64,000 bases of DNA from Bacteroidetes bacterium HGW-Bacteroidetes-6 (GCA_002842495.1 PHDB01000006.1:1-64000); one strand, 5' to 3'. Shown: positions 1 to 11,400, counted from the stretch's first letter. Numbers and translations are program-made. The notes: generated from the sequence alone by a model not told the origin.

Positions 1-446
1 ACCGATGCCAAATAATACGCTTTTTGTGAGTAGCTGTCTCCATAAGCAAACACATATTTACCCGATGCTTTAAAAGTATCTAGCTGATTTCTGATTGCTT
101 CAACTGTAGCATAACCAGCATTAAGGCCACTCAGATCAAGTAAAATTCCACCAATACGTTCATCGGTTGCTGCATACTTAATAGTAGCAAGAATCTGGTT
201 TAACCCCAGCGATTTTTCCGATTTCATGGCAGCTATATTAAGATTTTCAAACGGATTGTCACTCGAACGTTCAACAATCGTTTTGTTAAGCTCAATAACC
301 AAAACTGTTTTGTCTTGCACCACAATATCTTTTTCGCCCGACGACATCAGTCCGGAGACAACCCCCAACATCACAAAAAATACCACCAAAACAGTAATTA
401 GACATCCTGTCATGGAAGCAAGCATCATTTTAAAAAATTCTTTCAT
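1..446 (-). CDS. sppA: Signal peptide peptidase SppA-like (67K type), partial, runs off the left edge
   Basis: Minus-strand reading from 446 gives MKEFFKMMLASMTGCLITVLVVFFVMLGVVSGLMSSGEKDIVVQDKTVLVIELNKTIVERSSDNPFE...IGGILLDLSGLNAGYATVEAIRNQLDTFKASGKYVFAYGDSYSQKAYYLAS, typical of the SppA N-terminus. Not in the ORF track because it is open at the edge. Confidence 0.85.
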   Translation of the reverse strand, partial: MKEFFKMMLASMTGCLITVLVVFFVMLGVVSGLMSSGEKDIVVQDKTVLVIELNKTIVERSSDNPFENLNIAAMKSEKSLGLNQILATIKYAATDERIGGILLDLSGLNAGYATVEAIRNQLDTFKASGKYVFAYGDSYSQKAYYLAS

Positions 447-732
447 TGTCTTTTGATTTTTGGTAATTCCACCGTAAAAATAGCATTTTTTGATTCAATA
501 AAAAAAGATACCGGTGAAGAATCATTATTCCGGTATCTTTTGCAAATAAACCAACCAAGGTTAATGCTCAGACGAATTACATAATGCAAAAGTTACAGCT
601 TGATAGAAAATTTTTATAAAGGAAGAATTCCATTCATCACAAAAGCAAAACACTGGTCATTTTATCTGCATGATACATATTATTTATTCGGCTGAATTTT
701 TCAGTGTTTATTATCTTTGAAAAAAAATTGTC

Positions 733-1815
733 ATGGAAAAATTGTCATCATTGATTAAACCCGGTTTTGTTTTTGGCGAAAGCATGCGTGTTTTGCTTAA
801 TTATGCAAAAAAGAATCAATTTGCCATTCCGGCCGTAAATGTGGTTGGAACTGATTCGGTTAACGGGGTTTTAGAAGCAGCTAAAGCTGTGAATTCACCT
901 GTTATCCTGCAATTTTCAAATGGTGGTGGGCAGTTTTTTGCAGGTAAAGCACTACCCAACGATACTTATCAGGCAAGTATTGCCGGTTCCATCTCGGGAG
1001 CAATGCATATTCATCATATGGCTGCTTTGTATGGTGTACCCGTAGTGATCCATACCGATCATGCTGCAAAAAAACTTCTTCCATGGATTGATGCATTGCT
1101 CAATGCCGGCGAAGAATTCTATAAAAGCTTTGGGAAACCATTATTTTCGAGCCACATGCTCGATTTGTCGGAAGAACCTCTCGAAGAAAATATCGAAATT
1201 TGCAAAAAATACCTTTCTCGCATGTCGAAGATTGGAATGACACTTGAAATAGAACTTGGCGTTACCGGTGGCGAAGAAGATGGTGTGGACAATACACATG
1301 TTGATAATGCAAAACTGTACACACAACCCGAACATGTGGCCTATGCTTACGAAGAACTCAGTAAAATTTCGCCCGATTTTACCATTGCTGCTTCTTTCGG
1401 AAACGTTCATGGGGTTTATAAACCCGGCAATGTAAAACTCGAACCGGTTATTCTGAACAATAGCCAGCAATACATTCGCGAAAAATACAATACAGCAACT
1501 GAAAAGCCTGTCAATTTTGTATTTCATGGCGGCAGCGGTTCCTCTCGCGATGAAATTCGCGAAGCCATTAGCTACGGTGTTATTAAAATGAATATAGATA
1601 CCGATACTCAGTGGGCTTTTTGGGATGGCGTGAAAAATTATTACAAAAAGAACGAAGGCTATCTTCAAGCTCAAATTGGCAACCCTGACGGTGACGATAA
1701 GCCCAATAAGAAATTCTACGACCCACGTGCCTGGCTGCGCGAAGGGCAGAAAACACTGGTGAATCGTTTGCACATAGCTTTCGAAGATTTGAATGCTCTT
1801 AATCGCTATGAATAA
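733..1815 (+). CDS. fbaA: Class II fructose-bisphosphate aldolase
   Basis: 360 aa; PAVNVVGTDSVNGVLEAAKAVNSPVILQFSNGG, HTDHAAKKLLPW and HGGSGSSRDEIREAISYGVIKMNIDTDTQWAFW motifs. Confidence 0.95.
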   Translation: MEKLSSLIKPGFVFGESMRVLLNYAKKNQFAIPAVNVVGTDSVNGVLEAAKAVNSPVILQFSNGGGQFFAGKALPNDTYQASIAGSISGAMHIHHMAALYGVPVVIHTDHAAKKLLPWIDALLNAGEEFYKSFGKPLFSSHMLDLSEEPLEENIEICKKYLSRMSKIGMTLEIELGVTGGEEDGVDNTHVDNAKLYTQPEHVAYAYEELSKISPDFTIAASFGNVHGVYKPGNVKLEPVILNNSQQYIREKYNTATEKPVNFVFHGGSGSSRDEIREAISYGVIKMNIDTDTQWAFWDGVKNYYKKNEGYLQAQIGNPDGDDKPNKKFYDPRAWLREGQKTLVNRLHIAFEDLNALNRYE

Positions 1816-2017
1816 GCAAATCGATAAAAACATAAGTATTGAAGAATTAGTGGATTTTCTGCCAGCGTCGGTTTCATTTCTCCGCGAGAAAGGAATTGTT
1901 TGTATTCTTTGTGGTGAGCCTGTATGGGGAACTCTCTCTGAATTAGCTACCACAAAAGGATTCAGCAAGGAACAAATTGACAGCCTTGTGAATGAGCTCA
2001 ATAATCTGAATAAGTAA
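1808..2017 (+). CDS. DUF1858-like small protein
   Basis: MNKQIDKNISIEELVDFLPASVSFLREKGIVCILCGEPVWGTLSELATTKGF...; start chosen at the internal ATG 1808, overlapping the aldolase end by a few bases. Confidence 0.7.
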   Translation: MNKQIDKNISIEELVDFLPASVSFLREKGIVCILCGEPVWGTLSELATTKGFSKEQIDSLVNELNNLNK

Positions 2018-2034
2018 AGGGATAAACAAAAAAT

Positions 2035-2065
2035 AAAAAAGTCGCTTCGATGAAGCGACTTTTTT
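2035..2065 (+). terminator. Bidirectional intrinsic terminator
   Basis: Perfect 8-bp stem GTCGCTTC/GAAGCGAC (2041-2048/2052-2059), 3-nt loop, A-run before and T-run after; lies between convergent genes. Confidence 0.9.
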
Positions 2066-2087
2066 GTTTAAAATACTTGTATAAGCT

Positions 2088-5000
2088 CTATGGCAGTGTT
2101 ATCTTCTTTGAGGCAGAAGACTCTTTCGATTCGACTCGTACCATATAAGCACCAGCAGCAAACAACGAGCGAGGAACCGAAACCGTTACAAATTCATCGG
2201 TTCCGCCATAATAAAGTTCGGTGTGAATATTACGGCCAATGGCATCGATAAACTCAATTTTATAAACTTGATCTTTCAATGCATCAAAGCTCACCAATAC
2301 ATTGTCGAGAGTTGGAGCTACATTGAAATTTAAAAGTCCGGACTGAGCATTGCAATTAGAACTAAACACAGGAGTATATTCATAATCGCCATTATAGTCT
2401 ACCTGCTTAATACGGTAATAGTTGGTAGGAACAGTGATATTGTCGTCTTTTACCGAGTAATACTGAGTAATGCTGGTTGTACCCTGGCACGACATAGTAC
2501 GGATTGGACTGAAGTTCTGTCCATCAATCGATTTTTCAACCACAAAATGGTCGCAGTTTTGCTGTGAAGCAGTTGCCCAATTAATTCTTACTTCATCTCC
2601 AGAACACACCGCATCCATACTCAGGTACTGCACAGGCAAGCCTGTATTGATAAACACAGTAACGCCGTCGGTTCCATTTGAAGGACAAGATGGGTTACCG
2701 CCAGTAACGGTAACAGTATATACGGTCTGAACAACCGGACAAACATTAATTGTTTGCTGTGTTTGCTCTGCAACTGATAATGTAGGATCGACAGGGCTTG
2801 ACGACCATTGATAGCTTGTTCCACCCGATGCAGAAAGAGTTGCACAACCCGGAGGTGTTACAGTTTGATCCATTCCGGCATCTGGTACAAGTACGCCCGA
2901 TCCCGAACCGGCACCAATTATATAATCGCATACATCGCCTGCCCAACCATCAATCATAAGATAGTATGTTGTGCCAACAGTTAAGCCAGTTGCTGTAACA
3001 GTTCCATCCACCATCACTCCAGGATTCCAGCAGTTAGAATAAGATACAAAGGTATTGCAATCGGTTGTGCCATATATTTCCATTTGAATACCCCAGTTGT
3101 TTGTACAATTCGATACCCAGATGTTTAAAGTAGCTGTAACATCTTCGGCAACAAATGAAAGCCATGAGTTATTATCGAGCGAACCACAGAATAAAGTTCC
3201 AAGGTTTCCGGGTGAATCCATATCATAGGTAGCACTTGTATTACCACAATAACCATTAAAATTACAAATTGGCACAGCCTCGCCGCAATGATCGCCAGCT
3301 GCAGGATTGGTTACACACGAAGGAATTGCAGGCGGTTCATAGGCACAAATGCCAAAAGTTCCATTATTGTCATTGCCAGCTTCCCAAAAACGAATCCAAA
3401 TTGTACTTCCAGGAGCTTGACCCGTTAGAACGATTTTAGGCATTAAGCCATTGTCGCTATCGTCGGCATCACATTCAATAAGTGTAAGCGAATTACAGTT
3501 TGGTCCGCTATACACAGCCATTGAACCGTCAAGAACAACTCCTGTTTGAGTATCGAATGCAATATTTCCTGAACCGGGTACTACTGCAGTAAACCAAACA
3601 TCTCCTCCCGAATAAGAGCCACAGGAAGGAGCCGGATTTGTTGAGCCGCCGGCACAGGCATTTGTTGAGTTGGTGTATGAACAGGTAGCTGTAACAGTAA
3701 GCGGTGTTGCTCCACATGGGTCATCATTGGCAAGACCACCGGCAGGTGCTGAAATATTCAATGTATAGGGATTACATGTAGGCGACGCATAAGAGTCAAT
3801 AATCAGGTAATAGGTCACACCGGCAGTAACTCCAACACACATCGACTTGTTGCCTGTTGAGCTTTGAGCATAGGCAACGCAAGCTCCACCCTGCCCCAAT
3901 ATCGGACATCCATTATAAAGCATTAAGCCTGTCCATGTTCCGGTAGAAGTGAGATCAATAGTTACAGAACCCGATGTAGAAGGAGTAAATGTATAAACAA
4001 TATCCTCTCCTGTATAATAGCTGCTGGAACCGCAAACTGTTGTATTTGCCGAAGTTAGGTTATCAACCTGACCACATGTAGTAAGCAAACCACTGTTGTA
4101 TGGCAAAGCTGCAATATTTGTTAAGCCAGTTCCAATACCAATAACACACAAATCTTTGATTTGACGACGGCCGGCTGGAGCTTGAGTAGAAGGAGTCCGG
4201 GCGGTTCCTCCAATTGTAATGCTATTGCACTCTGCATCAACATAATTATTGATAACTGCTGTGGGAGAAATATCGTATGTAATCCAAAAATAATTGGTTC
4301 CATAACTCAGCGTAAAAGGAATACTCACCCCAGAATTGAAGGTATAAGCCCCTGAAGGATTATTGATAGTTGAACCAATCTGAGTTGTGGTTGCAAAAGT
4401 TGATGACAGACCGGTTGACCAGAGTTTCACATTCGTAATATCAGATGGAAGCGTGGTTCCATTGGTATTGAATGTGAACGAAGAAACGGTGAGCGGATTA
4501 GCAGCTCCGGTTGTGACAATCTGAACACCGACAATTTCCTGATAAGTGCTTCCACGACCAACATCGGTTGTTACAGTTTGTGTTGTGGTACACGACACAT
4601 ATGACATTGGAGAGGCTGCTATAATATTAATTGTGTAATCTTCTGTTTCGCCCCACGTATATGTTCCACATGGTGTTGATGATGAAGATTCGACACAAAC
4701 AACTCGCATGAGCGTATTGCCAAGTGTTGCTGTTACTGGAATTTGAATAATTGCACTGGTTGTATTCGGCAAAGCAGGATTTGCATAAGCAAAAACAGAA
4801 AACGATTCTCCAGCATCGGTTAACAAGCCATTGTGGTTGAAATCGATATACACATCAACACGATGACTGTAAGCTGTTCCTCCAATGGTTACAGAAATCG
4901 GAACGGGTTGCCCCTGCTCAACACTTGGAACCGGAACTGCCGAAGCTTGCCAATTGCTATACATACCAGCGGTACCTGTAGCAACACCTTGTGTTCCTGT

Positions 5001-7043
5001 TAGGTTTACTGTAGCACTGGTGTTGTTTATTGTTCCAAATGTAACATTTGTTATATCCATGTCGCTGGTGCTGGTTGCACTGGATGTACAAAAGCAAGTT
5101 AAAAACGAATTGATGGTAATAAGCTGGCTTGGCGAATTGGTGGAAGATCCACTGTTGGTACAAGTTACAACTCTTCTGTAGTATGTGTCGGCAGCTGGGG
5201 TAATAGTGAGCGTTGACTGTGTTTGTCCAATAATGTTTGTCCATGTTGCATTATCGGGCGACGACTGCCACTGATAGGTCAATCCACAACCGGTTGGTCC
5301 ACTTGCAATACTTAGAGTAACTGCTGTACCCGGGCAAACCGCAGTAGCTGTAGCCGAAATGGTTCCGGCAGCTGGCACACCAGCACAAGCAGTTGGTGTT
5401 GTTTTGGTAATTTGAATATTGGGTCTGTTTTGCGATAAAGTACCTGTTCCCGTTGGGGCTGTATTATCGGCATAATAGTATTCATGCTGATTGCTACCAG
5501 TATTTGTATAATAAAAATATACTGTCGATCCAGCGCCCGTACTTCCAAAGTTTGCTTCGCACAAAACAATAATATTATCTGAACAATAATCGTAATCAGT
5601 TATGTCAAATGTTTTCCAGCCTGTAGGGGTAAACTGCGTTGTTGCATTGTATACCAATGTGGCACCCGTAATCATATCGGCCCACGTTTCAGTAGAAAGT
5701 GTTGAAGCCGGAGTTGATTTAATGTAAATTTTAACCGGAATATTGGCCGTTGTTGCAGTAGAAACATACCACGCTAAATGTGTCAATTTGCTTGCAGCAC
5801 CGATTTCAGCTGCAGTATACAATGATGCACTTCTTGTATAGCCATAGTTGGTATAGAAGGGGTAGGTTTGTGTTGATGTTCCGGCACCAATGGTACTGAT
5901 ATTCAATATTTGTCTATTACCAGCCACTGTTGTTGGTACCGGAGTACGAGCCGATCCTCCTGCTGTGAGGGAAGAGCATGTTGCATCAACAAAATTGTTA
6001 ATAGTAGCTCCAGCAGTAATATCATATGTCAACCAAAAATAGTTGGTTCCCCCTGCCAGAGTCTGTGTAAAACCATTAATTGTAAAGGCTCCGTTGGGTG
6101 CGGCAAAAGTTGATCCGACCTGAGTGGTTGTTGCAAAAGTACCACTGGTTCCGGTGTACCAAAGCTTGGCATTTTGAATATCGGTCGCTGGAGCAGTGGT
6201 TCCGGTAGTATTAAATGTAAAAGATGTTGCTGTAATAGCACTATTGGTACCAGTAGTTACAATCTGAATTCCAATTATTTGTCGGTTGGTCTCTCCCGGA
6301 GCAACCGAATTGAAGTTGGTTTGAGTGACTGCACTGGATGTATAAGACATATTTACAGGTGTCCAGGTAAATATCCCCGTCGGGTTTCTTACTGCAGAAT
6401 TGCCTGTCAACATAGCATCGGTATTTGCAGCACCTGCGGTTGAAGAAGTCCAGTTTGTATTTGTTGCTTTGGTTCTATTGTTAAAATCGGCACTGCTCGA
6501 GCCCCGAAGACCTACTTGAAACGAATTGCTGGCAACAACAGTAGTAGAGGCATATTTAATCTGAATAACGTTGGTGGTTTCATACAAAATTATCTGAAAA
6601 GAGTAATCATCAGCTCCACCATATTTTTCATAATGTTGCCACTCAACAACAAATGTTCTGTTAGGAGCCGATCCAAGAGTTTGCGAACGCAATGTTCCCG
6701 TAGAAAGGCCTTGTAGGTCAGCACCTAAAGCTGAAATCACATCGTTTGACGTTCCCGTACTTAATGGATAATAACCAGAGCTCACCGATGAACCCATTGC
6801 AATAAATCCATCATTGCAGATACTCACTGATGTGTAATTTGTCCCATTATAATTAAATGTAAAACCGAGAGCAATATTATTATAAACTCCATAATCCGTT
6901 GTTCCGCTGGTATGAGTTGTGTAGCCAGAAGACAGGTACGTAGGACTTCCTGCAGCCTGTGCAAATGTATAAGACGCCACCTGCGCCTGCATCGAAGCGC
7001 CAGAAATGACTAAAAATGTAAATATTACTAATATTTTTCTCAT
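2088..7043 (-). CDS. Very large secreted T9SS cargo protein with duplicated BNR-type N-terminal-like domains, GEVED-like domain and T9SS C-terminal domain
   Basis: 1651 aa, signal peptide MRKILVIFTFLVISGASMQAQ; VDVYIDFNHNGLLTDAGESF...GETEDYTINI (GEVED type); C-terminus GAYMVRVESKESSASKKITLP. Confidence 0.85.
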   Translation of the reverse strand: MRKILVIFTFLVISGASMQAQVASYTFAQAAGSPTYLSSGYTTHTSGTTDYGVYNNIALGFTFNYNGTNYTSVSICNDGFIAMGSSVSSGYYPLSTGTSNDVISALGADLQGLSTGTLRSQTLGSAPNRTFVVEWQHYEKYGGADDYSFQIILYETTNVIQIKYASTTVVASNSFQVGLRGSSSADFNNRTKATNTNWTSSTAGAANTDAMLTGNSAVRNPTGIFTWTPVNMSYTSSAVTQTNFNSVAPGETNRQIIGIQIVTTGTNSAITATSFTFNTTGTTAPATDIQNAKLWYTGTSGTFATTTQVGSTFAAPNGAFTINGFTQTLAGGTNYFWLTYDITAGATINNFVDATCSSLTAGGSARTPVPTTVAGNRQILNISTIGAGTSTQTYPFYTNYGYTRSASLYTAAEIGAASKLTHLAWYVSTATTANIPVKIYIKSTPASTLSTETWADMITGATLVYNATTQFTPTGWKTFDITDYDYCSDNIIVLCEANFGSTGAGSTVYFYYTNTGSNQHEYYYADNTAPTGTGTLSQNRPNIQITKTTPTACAGVPAAGTISATATAVCPGTAVTLSIASGPTGCGLTYQWQSSPDNATWTNIIGQTQSTLTITPAADTYYRRVVTCTNSGSSTNSPSQLITINSFLTCFCTSSATSTSDMDITNVTFGTINNTSATVNLTGTQGVATGTAGMYSNWQASAVPVPSVEQGQPVPISVTIGGTAYSHRVDVYIDFNHNGLLTDAGESFSVFAYANPALPNTTSAIIQIPVTATLGNTLMRVVCVESSSSTPCGTYTWGETEDYTINIIAASPMSYVSCTTTQTVTTDVGRGSTYQEIVGVQIVTTGAANPLTVSSFTFNTNGTTLPSDITNVKLWSTGLSSTFATTTQIGSTINNPSGAYTFNSGVSIPFTLSYGTNYFWITYDISPTAVINNYVDAECNSITIGGTARTPSTQAPAGRRQIKDLCVIGIGTGLTNIAALPYNSGLLTTCGQVDNLTSANTTVCGSSSYYTGEDIVYTFTPSTSGSVTIDLTSTGTWTGLMLYNGCPILGQGGACVAYAQSSTGNKSMCVGVTAGVTYYLIIDSYASPTCNPYTLNISAPAGGLANDDPCGATPLTVTATCSYTNSTNACAGGSTNPAPSCGSYSGGDVWFTAVVPGSGNIAFDTQTGVVLDGSMAVYSGPNCNSLTLIECDADDSDNGLMPKIVLTGQAPGSTIWIRFWEAGNDNNGTFGICAYEPPAIPSCVTNPAAGDHCGEAVPICNFNGYCGNTSATYDMDSPGNLGTLFCGSLDNNSWLSFVAEDVTATLNIWVSNCTNNWGIQMEIYGTTDCNTFVSYSNCWNPGVMVDGTVTATGLTVGTTYYLMIDGWAGDVCDYIIGAGSGSGVLVPDAGMDQTVTPPGCATLSASGGTSYQWSSSPVDPTLSVAEQTQQTINVCPVVQTVYTVTVTGGNPSCPSNGTDGVTVFINTGLPVQYLSMDAVCSGDEVRINWATASQQNCDHFVVEKSIDGQNFSPIRTMSCQGTTSITQYYSVKDDNITVPTNYYRIKQVDYNGDYEYTPVFSSNCNAQSGLLNFNVAPTLDNVLVSFDALKDQVYKIEFIDAIGRNIHTELYYGGTDEFVTVSVPRSLFAAGAYMVRVESKESSASKKITLP
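4155..4607 (-). repeat. Second copy of the same internal domain duplication
   Basis: MSYVSCTTTQTVTTDVGRGSTYQEIVGVQIVTTGAANPLTVSSFTFNTNGTT...NYFWITYDISPTAVINNYVDA... Confidence 0.8.
5905..6350 (-). repeat. First copy of internal ~150-aa domain duplication in the 1651-aa cargo protein
   Basis: MSYTSSAVTQTNFNSVAPGETNRQIIGIQIVTTGTNSAITATSFTFNTTGTT...NYFWLTYDITAGATINNFVDA... Confidence 0.8.
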
Positions 7044-7621
7044 TTCACTTCCCCCTCTTTTTTGTTCAACAATTCGGCTTCGCGCACAAGAGGCTCTATC
7101 AGCTCATACTTCTCATATGAGTAGATTCTTATCCATTCCAGCACCTCTTCTTCATATCTTCGCTGATCCGATTCAGCATTGCCTGTATTTTTCTTACGCG
7201 GAAAAGAATTGAAGAGTATCTGAAAATCTTCGTCGGAAAGCGAAGTGGTGTTCATTTTTCCTGCTATGTAAACTACTGCATCAGGATTTTTTTGCTTCCA
7301 AACTTCAACGCCCATACTATAACGAACAGAATCCTGTTTCGCATTTCCTGTACTCAGAAACTGAGGAAAATAACGATTGTTCATCACCCAGCGCTCTAAA
7401 CGTCTTTCGTAATCGCCTTCTTCGGGCAATGGAAAAAGATGTGTTGAAACATACGCCTGATACTCATCAGAACCAGCATCGGCCTTAGGAAAAGCCGGAT
7501 CGATAAATGCAGAGGGCACCTCAAATATTTTGCCCTTGTGCTGCATTTCAACATTAGTTTGCGATTGTAGCACTCCACCAATACAAAAAAGTATTAGCAA
7601 AAACACCAGAGTTTTATCCAT
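7040..7621 (-). CDS. Small secreted protein of unknown function, translationally coupled to the 1651-aa cargo gene
   Basis: MDKTLVFLLILFCIGGVLQSQTNVEMQ... signal peptide; stop overlaps the downstream start by 4 nt (ATGA); start chosen at 7621 rather than the upstream start at 7654. Confidence 0.75.
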   Translation of the reverse strand: MDKTLVFLLILFCIGGVLQSQTNVEMQHKGKIFEVPSAFIDPAFPKADAGSDEYQAYVSTHLFPLPEEGDYERRLERWVMNNRYFPQFLSTGNAKQDSVRYSMGVEVWKQKNPDAVVYIAGKMNTTSLSDEDFQILFNSFPRKKNTGNAESDQRRYEEEVLEWIRIYSYEKYELIEPLVREAELLNKKEGEVK

Positions 7622-8106
7622 TACAGATTTCCCCAAAAAAATTTTATCCCCCATGACAAAAATATTTCAGTTAATTTAAAGTCTCAATTTGCAAATATAT
7701 TGATTCTGCTGAAATGTGACATTTTATCACAAAAAACACAAATAGTGAGATGAAAAACCAAAGACCCATGCTCAACATCACATCTTTGTCTTTTTATATA
7801 AAATATCTCAATATTCCAGAGATTGAAGCTATCTCGTTTTCTCTTTAGAGTTCTAATTAAATAGAAAGTAAAATCAACCTAATGATTATAGTTGCTAAAA
7901 ATCTAGTAATTAATAATAAAGTTTAATAAAATTTCATATTATCAGTTTTTACTGATTTATGATAAAACAAACCTTCACGCAAAATGAAGAATTGCTTTTA
8001 CCATTTTATTAACAATAATCATACTCCATTCTTCTTTTTCCGAAATAAACCATTTTGAAAAAAAAGCGTCTAACCTGCAATAATTAACAAGTGGGGGAAA
8101 TTTCAT

Positions 8107-8469
8107 ATGCGGATTTTTGCATGTATTGCAATTGTTATGCTTTTAGCGTTAAGTGCCAAAGCTCAACACAAAACAGAACCAAAGCCAGAAGGAATTTATG
8201 AATCCATTATCGGAGTGGTGACCGACAGCCCGGACGATTTCTACAAAATAGTGGATTTCTTGCGCGAAGCAGATGGTATTTATGTGGAAAGTTACTGCTT
8301 TCAAAACAAGCTTATTTCTATTGTTTTTCTCAAAGAAAAATTTAAAGAATTAAATGAAGTGTTCTTTTTCATTCAGAGCTATTTTACAGATGCAAAATGC
8401 TTTGATAAAAGCATGACAAAAGACACGTACAAAAAGGAATGCAATTCGGAACTGGCTAAACAAAAGTAA
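8107..8469 (+). CDS. Small secreted protein of unknown function upstream of the 1283-aa cargo gene
   Basis: 120 aa, signal peptide MRIFACIAIVMLLALSAKAQ; 11 nt before the next CDS. Confidence 0.7.
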   Translation: MRIFACIAIVMLLALSAKAQHKTEPKPEGIYESIIGVVTDSPDDFYKIVDFLREADGIYVESYCFQNKLISIVFLKEKFKELNEVFFFIQSYFTDAKCFDKSMTKDTYKKECNSELAKQK

Positions 8470-8480
8470 AACCATTTGGT

Positions 8481-11400
8481 ATGAAAAAAATATATACACT
8501 GATTTTAACAATAATCAGTTTGTCTGCTTTTTCACAGACAACTATTATTAATCCAAACACAGTAGGTGGTTTTGAATCGGGAACTACTTTTGCCGCTAAC
8601 GGCTGGACTGTAGTTAATGCAGCTACTACAATTTGGGCTGTTGGCACTGCTTCATTTAATTCGGGAGTTAGAGGTGCTTATGTTTCAAACGACGGTGGAA
8701 CTACAAATGCATACACAACAGGAACATCCCAAACTTCACATTTCTATAGAAATGTAACTGTTCCTGCCGGAGAGAGCAGCATTACTCTTTCTTTTAACTG
8801 GAAAGGCTATGGCGAATCAAGCTACGACAGATTACTCGTATATACAGCTCCGACTTCAGTAACACCAGTTGCCGGCACACCAGCTTCGAGTTCCACAACA
8901 TTAACCGGAGCAACTCTGGTGGGTACATTCAATTTGCAGAGTACATGGCAAAGTGCCTCTATCAGCCTTGATCCCGCTCTTGCCGGAACCACATTCCGTA
9001 TTATTTTTACCTGGCAAAACGACGCTAGTGCCGGAACTAATCCTCCGACTTCGATTGACAATATTTCTCTGGTTTCCCAAGCCCCCTATTTAATGAGCAA
9101 TTCACCAATAACAACATGTTCTGGCTTATATTGCGACGATGGAGGAGCTTCATCAAATTACACCACAGCCGATTACACTCAAACCTTTACACCTGGAACT
9201 GCAGGAATGTCTCTGCGTTTTGTGTTTAATTCTTGGGCTATCGGCGACGCCCAAGACTACCTTGTTATTTACGATGGTCCTAATACATCTTCACCCGTTA
9301 TCGGAACTTACGATGCAGCTTCCGGATCACCGGGAACAATAACTGCAACTAATGGCACCGGGCAATTAACCTTTTATTGGTATTCCGACAACAACGGTTT
9401 AGGTGCTGGATGGGATGCCAGTATTTCGTGTGTAACCCCACCACCATCTAACGATAATTGTGGCAATGCCATTTCGCTTACGGTAAATCCTGACTATGCT
9501 TGTGGAACCGTTACTTCGGGAACTGTCTTGAATGCAACACAATCACCGGATGCTGAAGCTTGCAGCGGTACATCCGATGATGATGTGTGGTACAAATTTG
9601 TAGCAACCGGAACCGGACACCGGGTTTCATTAATTAATGTTGCCGGTTCAACAACCGATATGTATTTCTCTGTGTACAGTGGTTCCTGCGGATCGCTTAC
9701 CGAAATGCTTTGCAGCGATGCAGACTTGGCCGATATCACAGGATTGACAGCCGGGAACACCTATTATGTAAGGGTTTATACATACACTTCCACTACGGGT
9801 CAAACTTCTACATTCGATATATGTATTGGCACACCACCACCTCCTCCATCAAACGATGAGTGCGCAGGCGCAATAACGCTGACTGTGAATGGTGACCAAT
9901 TGTGTGGCACGGTAACGGCCGGATACACTATTTCAGCCACTAATTCGGGCATTGCGGCCTGTGTTGGCAGTGGAGCTGATGATGATGTTTGGTTTAAATT
10001 TACCGCCACCAGCACCAGTCACGATTTCAGCCTCCTGAATATTACCGGTTCAACCGATCTTGTTCACGAAATATTTTCAGGAACCTGTGGTTCACTTACC
10101 AGCATTGCATGCAGCGACCCCAACACCAGCCTCTGGGGCGGATTTACTATTGGGCAAACGTACTATATCAGAGTTTATACCTACTATAGTGGTGCATCCT
10201 ATAGCGCAACATTTGATATATGTGTCGGCACACCGCCACCTCCACCGTCAAACGATGATCCATGCGGAGCCATTCCATTATCGGTAAATAGTGGCGGATG
10301 CTCATACCAATCAGCTGTTTTGGGAACATCTACCACAGCGACTCCTGGCATTCCGGTACCCGGTTGCGGAAGTTTGGGACCCGACATTTGGTTTACAGCA
10401 GTAGTTCCCGCTTCGGGAAGACTTATTGTTGATATTTCTCCCAATGGAGGGCCAACCGATATGGATATGGCCTGGTACACCGCTACTGGTTGCAGTGGTA
10501 CTTTTACCTTAATTGAATGCGACGACTACGATTCACAAACCGGCTCCTCGGGTATGATTTGCCGTACAGGAGCGTTGTGTACGGTTCCGGGTGATTGTCA
10601 GCAGAATGCTACCCTTACCCCGGGTCAAACTATTTACATCCGGGTTTGGGAATATGGGGGTGGCACATATGGCCCGTTCGATATATGTGCATACGAACCT
10701 GCGGCACCGGGCGCTGCCAGTAATTGCGCGTCTGCTACCAATATTCCATCGCTTCCTTTTACAGAATCAGGAAATACAACTTGTTGCCGATCCAATAGCG
10801 TTACCGCTGCTGAAGGTTGTGCAAGTTCATATCAGGACGGAGAAGATTTCTTATATACATACACTCCTGCAGCCAATGAGACTATTGACATTACAGTTAC
10901 CGGGACACTTTCTTATACCGGAGTATTTGTGACCGACCGTTGTCCTACACTAGGTTCTGCTGTCTGTGTGGGCAGTTCAACCAGCTCGAGTGGAAACCCT
11001 TTGTTGTGCGGAGTCAATCTTTTGGCCGGCACCACTTATTATATCATGATTGATACAGATCCAACACCGAATTGCACTCCATTTAACATAAGTATTTCAA
11101 CTTCTTCTGCTCCAAGTTGTGGTTTGAACTACACAGCTTCTTCTATTGCTTTTGCTCCGGATTTGAATAACGGAACCAACATTGCACTTCCAGTAGATGA
11201 TCGATTTTCATCGAGTTATATTCCTATTGGATTTCCATTCTGCTTTGACGGATTTCAACACACTCAATTGCTCGTATCTTCCAACGGGTACGTTATTTTT
11301 GATCCTATTGGATGTTCGAGCAACCTTCCTGGGGCTAATGCTTCTCCAGGTGGCACGTCAGGCTGGGATATAACAGCCGATGTTCCTAATACTACTAATG

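Noticed and set aside
1141-2001. 286-aa minus-strand ORF antisense to fba
   Set aside because: Lies entirely opposite the well-supported aldolase and DUF1858 genes; composition looks like an antisense shadow
7655-8106. Long AT-rich intergenic gap as a possible ncRNA or mobile-element scar
   Set aside because: No convincing hairpin, repeat or tRNA-like structure seen by eye; a divergent promoter region explains it
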